Positions 56,818 through 64,000 of a stretch of 64,000 bases of DNA are shown here, one piece after another (the stretch's first letter is position 1; every line of letters starts with the position of its first letter). The translations under genes were made by a program, and so were the position numbers. The stretch comes from Pseudoalteromonas aliena SW19 (GTDB taxonomy: Bacteria > Pseudomonadota > Gammaproteobacteria > Enterobacterales > Alteromonadaceae), in the NCBI RefSeq assembly GCF_014905615.1, contig NZ_AQGU01000025.1, forward strand, positions 434,001-498,000, read 5' to 3'. A model generated the notes under the pieces. That model did no database searches, was not told the origin of the DNA, and worked only from the letters and a program-made list of their open reading frames with translations.

Positions 56818-57615
56818 TTAAATGTTTAAACGTGCACGCTTATCTAAATATTTTCTCACTGCTTTGGCGGCAACAAAAAACCCAAAGCTTCCAGTGATCA
56901 TAGTGACAGAGCCGAAACCATTATTGCAATCCATATTCATCGAGCCATCAGCACTTTGCTTTGCATGGCATACACTACCGTTACTGCCAGGGTATACAAG
57001 CTGCTCTGTTGAATAAACACAATCGATATTAAATTTACGCTTAGGGTTATTACTAAAATTATACTGCTTGCGTAAAATATAACGAACTTTTGCAAGTAGA
57101 GGGTCTTGCGTGGTTTTAGCCACATCACCAAATGTTATTTGACTAGGGTCGGTTTGCCCACCTGCGCCACCCGTTGTAATAATAGGCAGTTTATTACGTT
57201 TGCAGTGCGCAATTAATGCTGCCTTTTCTTTAACCGCATCAATGCAATCAATAACGTAGTCAAAACCTTGAATATGCGATTGAATATTATCGATTGTAAT
57301 AAAGTCATCTATTACATCAATCTGGCATGCTGGGTTTATTAACTCACAACGCGCTTTCATTGCATCCACTTTAGCTTGGCCTATCGTGCCGCTAAGCGCA
57401 TGAATTTGCCTGTTTACATTGGTCGCGCAGATATCATCTAAATCAATGAGTGTTATTTTACCAACACCTGTACGCGCAAGGGCTTCAGCAGCCCAGCTCC
57501 CTACACCACCAATACCGACGACACAAAAATGTGCTTGTTGAAGCCAATCAAATTGCTGATGACCATATAAACGTTTAATTCCGCCAAAACGTATATCTGT
57601 AACTTTTTCGTTCAT
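56818..57615 (-). CDS. tcdA: tRNA threonylcarbamoyladenosine dehydratase TcdA (CsdL)
   Basis: E1-like ATP-dependent enzyme that cyclises t6A37 to ct6A37 in tRNA. It has 265 residues with GIGGVGSWAAEALARTGVG for ATP binding, DLDDICATNVNRQ, and DYVIDCIDAVKEKAALI. In E. coli the csdA-csdE-tcdA genes are adjacent and CsdA/E supply sulfur to this system. Here tcdA is convergent with csdAE and is the last gene of the comEC-msbA operon. Confidence 0.95.
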   Translation of the reverse strand: MNEKVTDIRFGGIKRLYGHQQFDWLQQAHFCVVGIGGVGSWAAEALARTGVGKITLIDLDDICATNVNRQIHALSGTIGQAKVDAMKARCELINPACQIDVIDDFITIDNIQSHIQGFDYVIDCIDAVKEKAALIAHCKRNKLPIITTGGAGGQTDPSQITFGDVAKTTQDPLLAKVRYILRKQYNFSNNPKRKFNIDCVYSTEQLVYPGSNGSVCHAKQSADGSMNMDCNNGFGSVTMITGSFGFFVAAKAVRKYLDKRARLNI

Positions 57616-58296
57616 TTACCAATCCAGTTGCCATGGCGACTGCCATGCTTGAAAATCTTGATGTTTTATCAGCGCTATATATTCATCGCCATGTTCAGGT
57701 AACAACGTAAATTGCATGTGTTCACCTTGCCATAAAAAGCTCAGTGCATAAGCATGCAAATAGGTACGATTTGATGGCGTACCTGCATACATTGCATCCC
57801 CTAAAATAGCCGAACCTATGCTCTTTAGCGCCACCCTTAATTGATGCGTTTTACCTGAATAAGGTTTCAAAATATACGCCCTAAACCCTGTTTTATAACT
57901 CACAGAATAAAATCGAGTGATCGCTGGATTAAGCTTAGTTGTTAGTAGCTTGAACGAACCACGACGAGATTTGGCCATATCACCTTTTATCCAACCTTGC
58001 TTTTTTTTAGGTTTGGCATCGCTGATAGCTAAATAAAATTTGCTTATTGCATGCTCAGTAAAAAGTGCAGTGAAACATGCAGCTGCGTCTTTGTTTCTCG
58101 CTAAAATAATCAGCCCTGATGTCACCTTGTCTAAGCGATGAACAGCATAAAGTTTTTGCGATAATTGCAGCTCAGCTAACACAACAAAACCAGGTCCATC
58201 TTCTGAATGAAAACTGAGCCCTGCTGGTTTTTCTACAATATAAAAATCGTTATGTGTAAATACTATTTTTAACAGTGTATTTGCTTGTTCACTCAC
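57616..58296 (-). CDS. RluA-type pseudouridine synthase
   Basis: Pseudouridine synthase of 226 residues with the catalytic motif YAVHRLDKVTSGLIIL (Asp near residue 55), GKTHQLRVALKSIG and GDAMYAG. It lacks an S4 domain and fits the TIGR01621-like group. The target RNA is unknown. Its GTG start overlaps the kdsB stop, and tcdA follows without a gap. Confidence 0.88.
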   Translation of the reverse strand: MSEQANTLLKIVFTHNDFYIVEKPAGLSFHSEDGPGFVVLAELQLSQKLYAVHRLDKVTSGLIILARNKDAAACFTALFTEHAISKFYLAISDAKPKKKQGWIKGDMAKSRRGSFKLLTTKLNPAITRFYSVSYKTGFRAYILKPYSGKTHQLRVALKSIGSAILGDAMYAGTPSNRTYLHAYALSFLWQGEHMQFTLLPEHGDEYIALIKHQDFQAWQSPWQLDW

Positions 58297-59054
58297 GCGT
58301 TTGTACTTTTAATATGCGCTATAACTTTGGCTAAATCTTCGGGTGTATCAACGCCTGAATGCGGCGTTATCTGCGCTTGCTCTATTTTAATTTTATAACC
58401 GTGATATAGCACGCGCAATTGCTCTAACGATTCAAGTAACTCAAGCGGAGATACACTGAGCTGTGTGTATTGTTTAATAAAACCTGCTCTGTATGCATAA
58501 ATACCCACATGGCGTTGAAATGGCGCTAAATCAAGCCTGTTTTTATCATCCATCATCGCACTTCTGTCAAATGGAATATTGGCTCGCGAGAAATACAACG
58601 CATTTTTATCAATATCGCTAACCACTTTAACGGCATTAGGATTAAATACGTCATCTCGCTCTTCAATAGCAACACTTAAGGTTGCCATTGGTGCCGTTGA
58701 ATCGTTTAATAGCGCAGCAACCTGAGATACATTTTCAGGTGCAAGTAACGGCTCATCACCTTGTACATTAACCACAATGGTATTGCTATCGAGATCAAGC
58801 AAATCAACGACCTCAGCTAAACGCTCAGTACCTGAGTGATGATCTTCGCGCGTCATTAGTACATCACTGGTAAATAAACTGACTGCATCAAATACTTTTT
58901 GATGATCGGTTGCAATAACAACTTGGCTTGCGCCTGATAAACAGGCTTTTTCGTAAACATGCTGAACCATTGGCTTACCACAAATGTCAGCAAGCGGTTT
59001 ACCTGGCAGTCGTGTTGAGGCAAAACGAGCCGGAATTACAACTACGAATTCCAC
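58293..59054 (-). CDS. kdsB: 3-deoxy-manno-octulosonate cytidylyltransferase
   Basis: Activates KDO with CTP for lipopolysaccharide core synthesis. It has 253 residues: [30 protein letters not shown] and [11 protein letters not shown]. The start is GTG at 59054, which overlaps the ycaR end by 13 bases; the length fits the family without further extension. Confidence 0.97.
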   Translation of the reverse strand: MEFVVVIPARFASTRLPGKPLADICGKPMVQHVYEKACLSGASQVVIATDHQKVFDAVSLFTSDVLMTREDHHSGTERLAEVVDLLDLDSNTIVVNVQGDEPLLAPENVSQVAALLNDSTAPMATLSVAIEERDDVFNPNAVKVVSDIDKNALYFSRANIPFDRSAMMDDKNRLDLAPFQRHVGIYAYRAGFIKQYTQLSVSPLELLESLEQLRVLYHGYKIKIEQAQITPHSGVDTPEDLAKVIAHIKSTNA

Positions 59055-59239
59055 TTTTCAACCTCATCTAAAGATAATTCACGCGCTTCATTTTCAAGCA
59101 GTACCGGAATGTCATCTTGGACCGGATAAGCTAGCTTAGCAGCGGTGCTAATTAGCTCGTTATTTTCTTTATCAAAACGTAATTTACCCTTACACACTGG
59201 GCACGCAATTATCTCGAGTAGTTTTGTATCAAAGGCCAT
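59042..59239 (-). CDS. ycaR: Trm112/UPF0434-like small protein
   Basis: Protein of 65 residues, [16 protein letters not shown] and [16 protein letters not shown], typical of the YcaR/Trm112-like family. It keeps only the first Cys pair of the zinc site. It sits between lpxK and kdsB with overlaps on both sides, as in E. coli. Confidence 0.93.
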   Translation of the reverse strand: MAFDTKLLEIIACPVCKGKLRFDKENNELISTAAKLAYPVQDDIPVLLENEARELSLDEVEKWNS

Positions 59240-60209
59240 TGAGGATCCCTTTTTCTTTTAATAATGAATTTAATGTGTTTATAACGACATCGGAAGGCTC
59301 TGCATCTACTGGTAAATAATACCAATTAGGTTTTGCAAAACTACCGCACTTTACCGCATCTTTTTCAGTCATGACTACGTTATCATCACCAAACCCAGAA
59401 AAATCATTCGCAGTGTATGCATAATGATCTCTAAAGTGATGAGTTGATAGTAAGCGAATACCTTGCGCCTCTAGTGAGTTTTCAAAACGCTGCGGATTGC
59501 CAATCGCGCTGATAGCATGCGCACTGGTAATTAAACTGTTTACGGGTTTTGTGCCACTTACTCGTCTTAATGGACTGGTTTGTAACGTATAATGACTGCT
59601 ACTTTGACCACCATTTTCAATAACTAAGTCGACACTATTTAAACGCTTTGTTGTCTCTCGTAATGGCCCTGCTGGCATTAAAAAACCATTACCGAATTTG
59701 CGTTCACTGTCAACAATACAACACTCTATACTACGTGCCATTTTATAATGCTGCATGCCATCGTCTGAAATAATAACGTCTGGTGCATATGTGCGCTCTA
59801 GCAACTCAATGCTGTGCTGCCTATTAGGGCCAACAGCAATTGGACACTTTAAACGATGATATAAAAGTACCGGTTCATCACCCGCTTCATTCGTACTTAC
59901 TTGATCTGTAACAAGCAGAGGGTAATTATTAGCATGTCCACCGTAACCACGGCTAATGATCCCAACAGATAAACCTTGTTGCGTTAAATAGTTAAAAAGC
60001 CATAACACAAACGGTGTTTTTCCATTGCCACCCACGCTAATATTGCCAACCACAATAATTGGCGTTTTACTTTTAAATTGTTTTAAAAACCCTAATTTAT
60101 ACAAATACTTTCGACTGCTCGAAATTAACCAAAATAGTATTGATAAGGGTAAAAGTAATAGCGTAATTAAGCTGACGGGCTTATACCAGCTATGCTCTAT
60201 TTTATTCAC
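59229..60209 (-). CDS. lpxK: Tetraacyldisaccharide 4'-kinase
   Basis: Phosphorylates the lipid A precursor at the 4' position on the inner membrane. It has 326 residues with an N-terminal membrane helix, the P-loop [16 protein letters not shown], and [13 protein letters not shown]. The GTG start overlaps the msbA stop, and the stop overlaps ycaR. Confidence 0.95.
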   Translation of the reverse strand: MNKIEHSWYKPVSLITLLLLPLSILFWLISSSRKYLYKLGFLKQFKSKTPIIVVGNISVGGNGKTPFVLWLFNYLTQQGLSVGIISRGYGGHANNYPLLVTDQVSTNEAGDEPVLLYHRLKCPIAVGPNRQHSIELLERTYAPDVIISDDGMQHYKMARSIECCIVDSERKFGNGFLMPAGPLRETTKRLNSVDLVIENGGQSSSHYTLQTSPLRRVSGTKPVNSLITSAHAISAIGNPQRFENSLEAQGIRLLSTHHFRDHYAYTANDFSGFGDDNVVMTEKDAVKCGSFAKPNWYYLPVDAEPSDVVINTLNSLLKEKGILNGL

Positions 60210-61951
60210 ACTTGCTCGCCAAATTGCATTTTACAAAGTGCAGAGTAAGTACCGTCATTGGCAAGTAAACTTGCATGATCTCCACTTTCAATAACACGTC
60301 CATTATCGATAACGTAAATTCGGTCGCTATTTTCAATCGTTGATAAACGATGCGCAATGACAATAGACGTTTTATCTTTCATTAACGCCTCAAGAGCTTG
60401 TTGAATCAGTTTTTCAGATTCGGTGTCAAGCGCAGACGTTGCTTCGTCTAAAATTAAAATTGGTGCATCTTTTAAAATTGCTCTCGCAATGGCAATGCGT
60501 TGTCGCTGGCCGCCTGAAAGCATCACGCCATTTTCGCCTACCATGGTATTTAATTGCTCAGGAAGATCTTTGACAAACTCCCAAACATGCGCCTGTTTTG
60601 CTACGCGTATTAACTCATCAGTAGAGACATCATGCGTTATGCCATAGCAAATATTGTTCGCGATAGTATCGTTAAATAACACGACTTGTTGTGAGACTAA
60701 GGCAAACTGACGTCGCAAGTCAGCAAGTTTATAGTCACTTAGTGCAATACCGTCGAGTAGAATTTCGCTTGGCAGCTCTAAATCATAATAGCGTGGCAGC
60801 AAATTGGAGATTGTTGACTTCCCCGAGCCTGAGCGACCTACTAATGCAATGCTTTCACCAGCCTTTATAGTCAAAGATAAATCGTTGAGTACGGCTTCTG
60901 CTTTTGTTGGGTATTTAAACGTTACATTTTTAACCTCAATTAACCCTTTAACTTTATCGACTGCGATTATGCCGGTGTCTTTTTCTACATTTTCGTCAAG
61001 GATTAAAAATATACTTTGCGCTGCCGAGATACCACGTTGCATGTCGCTGTTAACGTTAGCTAATTGCTTAAGTGGACGCAGTAACATCATCATCGATGAT
61101 ATCAAAACCACAAAATCACCAGAGCTTATCGTGTCAATCATTGCGGGCATTGATACCACCCACAAAATAACGGCCATTGCACTTGCAGCAAGAACTTGAA
61201 TAATAGATACACTGAGTGCTTTAGTTGCATCCATTTTTATTCGTTGTTGACGGTTGTGATTATTAATTTTAGAAAACTTATTGATTTCTTGCTCTTGCCC
61301 ACCAAAACCATGTATTACCTTGTGTCCGCTTAACATTTGTTCTGAGCTGCGCGTAACTTGCCCCATCGCCGATTGAATATTTTTAGAAATATGGCGAAAA
61401 CGCTTAGACACAACGGTAACAATAATGGCAACCAATGGGATGATCACTAAAAATATTAGTGATAACTTCCAATTGGTATAAAACATCAAACCCAATAAAA
61501 ATACAACAAACGCCCCTTCACGTACCACAATTAATAACGCTTTTGTAATGGCTTGTTGAACTTGTTCGGTATCAAAGGTGATTTTAGAGATTAAATCACC
61601 GGTTGAGTTTTTATCATGAAAAGAAACCGGTAAATGTAATATGTGTTCAAATAATGCTTGGCGAAGAGAGCGTACGACTTGGGAGCCTACATAACTTAAA
61701 CAATATGACGACATAAAATTAAAAATGCCACGACCAATCACTAAAGCAATCACAACAAACGGCGCATACGTTAACACATCACTATTGCGCTGGTTTAAGC
61801 CTTCATCAATAAACGGCTTCATTAATTGAATGAATAATGCATCCATTGCCGAATAACCAATCATTCCTATAATAGCAACAAGGGCAACGCTCTTATATGC
61901 ACCAACGTAAGAAATTAACCGTTTATAAATTTGCGTAGTACTTTGATCCAT
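60206..61951 (-). CDS. msbA: Lipid A export ATP-binding/permease protein MsbA
   Basis: Flips lipid A-core across the inner membrane. It is an ABC half-transporter of 581 residues with six N-terminal helices, Walker A LVGRSGSGKST, signature LSGGQRQRIAIARAI, Walker B ILILDEATSALD and switch IVIAHRLST. The ATG at 61951 was chosen; the frame extends to a TTG at 61969. Confidence 0.96.
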   Translation of the reverse strand: MDQSTTQIYKRLISYVGAYKSVALVAIIGMIGYSAMDALFIQLMKPFIDEGLNQRNSDVLTYAPFVVIALVIGRGIFNFMSSYCLSYVGSQVVRSLRQALFEHILHLPVSFHDKNSTGDLISKITFDTEQVQQAITKALLIVVREGAFVVFLLGLMFYTNWKLSLIFLVIIPLVAIIVTVVSKRFRHISKNIQSAMGQVTRSSEQMLSGHKVIHGFGGQEQEINKFSKINNHNRQQRIKMDATKALSVSIIQVLAASAMAVILWVVSMPAMIDTISSGDFVVLISSMMMLLRPLKQLANVNSDMQRGISAAQSIFLILDENVEKDTGIIAVDKVKGLIEVKNVTFKYPTKAEAVLNDLSLTIKAGESIALVGRSGSGKSTISNLLPRYYDLELPSEILLDGIALSDYKLADLRRQFALVSQQVVLFNDTIANNICYGITHDVSTDELIRVAKQAHVWEFVKDLPEQLNTMVGENGVMLSGGQRQRIAIARAILKDAPILILDEATSALDTESEKLIQQALEALMKDKTSIVIAHRLSTIENSDRIYVIDNGRVIESGDHASLLANDGTYSALCKMQFGEQV

Positions 61952-62011
61952 AACACTCTCTTTATACAATTACAGCCCCTATTGTATCCTTAGGTGCACT
62001 AAAACAAAACG

Positions 62012-64000
62012 TCAATTTTTGATAAACCAGTAACTTTCATACTCTCTTGCCGTTTTTACCTGTGCATACTCATTGTAAAATTTGACACTGATTTGTCCTT
62101 GCTGTCCTGTAACATATTGAGTTGCATTTATTTTGCTATAACGCTTAACAACCTGCTGTTTAGGAAATTGCCATTGCCCTTTATAGGCACTTGAATGAAT
62201 AACAATTTGTGGGTGTACTGCTTTTATAAATGCATCACTTGAGGATGTATCACTGCCATGATGCGGGCTCAACATCACTGTACTTTTTAAAAAATAGCCC
62301 TGTTGGAGTAATTGCGCTTCTCGTTGCTTAGAGATATCACCCGTTAATAAAACACTGTGCACTTTATCGGACACTCTAATAACGCATGAATCATCATTTT
62401 CATTTTTAAAGTTTGTTGTTTTAAAGCTCTCTATTTTAAGACCAAAGAAATCTCTCTTCGCAACTTTACATATATCTTGTAAATTATGTGGGTGAAAAGT
62501 AGCAAAGGTAGACTCATACCCCGCTTGCACAAAGTGCTCAACACCACCAGCGTGATCGCTATCTTCGTGACTTAAAACAGCTATAGAAACAAGCAGTTTA
62601 TTAGCTTCAATATAAGGTAATAAAATACTACGAGCACGGCTAAAACGATTAAAATAACTAGGGCCAAAGTCATAAATTAACGCTTGTTTATCTTTTTCTA
62701 TCAGTACCATCAAGCCATGCCCTACATCAAAAACATGTAATTGCCATTTTGGCTTTTCAGCAACTAGGTAATTAAATAACAGTACACTAAATGGAATACA
62801 TGTTAACCACTTATACGGAACCAAATAAAAAATTAAAAAAGTAATATAATAAAAAACAACAAAAATAGAATCCGTATTTCCTATATTTAGCCAACGAATA
62901 AAGACGGGGATTTTTGTTAATAACTGAAATACATAACTTAAGCAGGCATCAAAAAAAGTGATGAAAATACCCATATCAAACACACTACTAAGAAGTGTGA
63001 TAATAATTAAACTGGGCATAACAATTAAGGAAAGAAGTGGAATAGCAATTAAGTTAAGCACTAAACCTGCCAAACTAACACCATGGAAAAAGTATAGCGA
63101 AAGTGGTAACAAACCTAAAAACAAGGCCAGCTGTACCAGCCCTAGCGATGCTATTTTATAGAAAAAGGATGTATTTGAAATCGGTATTTTACGCACGACT
63201 AAAAATATAATAGCCACGGCGGTAAATGACAAATACAGCCCTGCGTTTAATACATTAAAAGGATTTATTATAAGCAAAATAACAAGAGCAAATAAAATAC
63301 TGCGCCAACGCAATGGCTGTTTTGCTAAATAATAGAGTACTAAATAGCACCCGAGCATAATTAACGCACGTGTAGCTGACACTAAAAAATCACTTAGATA
63401 AACATAAATAAATGCAGCAAAGAAGCCTACTGCACTGTAAATAACAGAAAGGTTTTTCGTTTGGTCACTAACGTATTTGATATGTTTAAATAAGCTGCGT
63501 ACAGCTAGATAACCAAAACCAAATATTAAGCCTATGTGTAATCCTGATATCGCCAATAAATGACTCAATCCTAGAGATTGCATTAATTGCTTATCACTAA
63601 AATCCATTAACGATTTGTCGCCAGTCAATAGCGCATAATACAACCATTGTAGAGTTGTATTACTATAAACACCCTTTATAAGTTTCCTGTAATTTATAAT
63701 CGTACTTTGTTTTTCGTTATTTGTGATCACTAACTCTTTATTTAGTACTTTCCCTTTAAAAAATATGCGCTGTGTAAAAGCGTAGCGCTCGTTATCGAAA
63801 ACATGAAAGTTCTTTGTACTACGAAAAGGCTTTAAATTAATTGAGGCACTAAAAGTGTCACCAATTAGTAAGGTTTGACTTGAGTTTACACTCAACATAG
63901 CGCTTGGGGCTCTAAAGTGAGCGTAGCTGTCATCATTGAATTTTATAATTTTTGCTTTTATATATTGCGGCTGTTTACTTGAAATTATACTTTCGATAAT
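62012..64000 (-). CDS. comEC: DNA internalisation competence protein ComEC/Rec2 (5' end outside window)
   Basis: Polytopic inner-membrane channel for DNA uptake. The frame is open from base 64000, so the ATG at 63898 is internal: the upstream codons read QPQYIKAKIIKFNDD and belong to the N-terminal OB-like domain. After this come the competence domain with about ten helices (LLAISGLHIGLIFGFG near its start) and a C-terminal metallo-beta-lactamase-like domain with LSHEDSDHAGGVEHF, LLTGDIS and LSPHHGSDTSSS. It precedes msbA, as ycaI does in E. coli. Confidence 0.94.
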   Translation of the reverse strand: MIESIISSKQPQYIKAKIIKFNDDSYAHFRAPSAMLSVNSSQTLLIGDTFSASINLKPFRSTKNFHVFDNERYAFTQRIFFKGKVLNKELVITNNEKQSTIINYRKLIKGVYSNTTLQWLYYALLTGDKSLMDFSDKQLMQSLGLSHLLAISGLHIGLIFGFGYLAVRSLFKHIKYVSDQTKNLSVIYSAVGFFAAFIYVYLSDFLVSATRALIMLGCYLVLYYLAKQPLRWRSILFALVILLIINPFNVLNAGLYLSFTAVAIIFLVVRKIPISNTSFFYKIASLGLVQLALFLGLLPLSLYFFHGVSLAGLVLNLIAIPLLSLIVMPSLIIITLLSSVFDMGIFITFFDACLSYVFQLLTKIPVFIRWLNIGNTDSIFVVFYYITFLIFYLVPYKWLTCIPFSVLLFNYLVAEKPKWQLHVFDVGHGLMVLIEKDKQALIYDFGPSYFNRFSRARSILLPYIEANKLLVSIAVLSHEDSDHAGGVEHFVQAGYESTFATFHPHNLQDICKVAKRDFFGLKIESFKTTNFKNENDDSCVIRVSDKVHSVLLTGDISKQREAQLLQQGYFLKSTVMLSPHHGSDTSSSDAFIKAVHPQIVIHSSAYKGQWQFPKQQVVKRYSKINATQYVTGQQGQISVKFYNEYAQVKTAREYESYWFIKN

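Noticed and set aside
62012-63898. ComEC start at the ATG at 63898
   Set aside because: The frame stays open to the window edge and the upstream codons encode a plausible part of the N-terminal domain.

Overview
The window looks like a chromosomal segment of a marine gammaproteobacterium of the order Alteromonadales, most probably Pseudoalteromonas. The grounds are an AT-rich composition, core gene orders shared with Escherichia coli (sdhCDAB-sucABCD with divergent gltA; pgm-seqA/ybfF-ybfE-fldA-fur; comEC-msbA-lpxK-ycaR-kdsB), a chiC-LPMO-chiA chitin cluster and several interspersed short repeats. The genus is an inference from gene content, not a database result. No rRNA, tRNA, CRISPR array, prophage or full insertion sequence was recognised.

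Region 1 (1-9.8 kb) is a secreted degradation block on the minus strand. It holds a multidomain GH18 chitinase (chiC-like), an AA10 lytic polysaccharide monooxygenase with two chitin-binding modules, a second GH18 chitinase (chiA-like, cut by the window edge) and a large subtilisin-like protease with P and PKD domains. Region 2 (10.3-17.1 kb) is a curli module: a very large curlin with about 19 repeats, csgE, csgF, csgG, a convergent csgD-like LuxR regulator, a thioredoxin-fold lipoprotein and a CSS-EAL cyclic-di-GMP phosphodiesterase. No csgB or csgC is visible. Region 3 (15-23.4 kb) is accessory and rich in small inverted-repeat elements. It contains a GDSL hydrolase whose last codons and stop come from such an element, a DsrE-like protein, a flavodoxin-fold reductase facing soxR across a near-consensus SoxR box, and a class-3 lipase beside a small periplasmic protein that resembles an orphan effector/immunity pair.

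Region 4 (23.4-35 kb) holds a NatAB-type ABC exporter with a DUF3025 protein, an M28 aminopeptidase lipoprotein, an MneA-type manganese exporter under a Fur-like box, a DUF805 protein, the branched-chain keto acid dehydrogenase operon (E1 alpha, E1 beta, E2) behind a perfect 26-bp palindrome that resembles a LiuR operator, and astE. Region 5 (35-43.4 kb) holds pgm-seqA, ybfF, a DUF2788 protein, ybfE, fldA, fur, glnS and a conserved protein of unknown function.

Region 6 (43.4-55 kb) is the TCA cycle block sdhCDAB-sucAB-sucCD, with a strong hairpin between sucB and sucC, and divergent gltA. Both E2 proteins in the window (SucB and the branched-chain E2) carry two tandem lipoyl domains. Region 7 (55-64 kb) holds csdA-csdE convergent with a tightly overlapping minus-strand operon comEC-msbA-lpxK-ycaR-kdsB-rluA-like-tcdA; comEC runs off the right edge.

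The least ordinary parts are the giant curlin locus with a mobile repeat between subunit and secretion genes, the repeat families at 11.8-23.3 kb, the 21-bp perfect hairpin ahead of the EAL gene, and the lipase pair.
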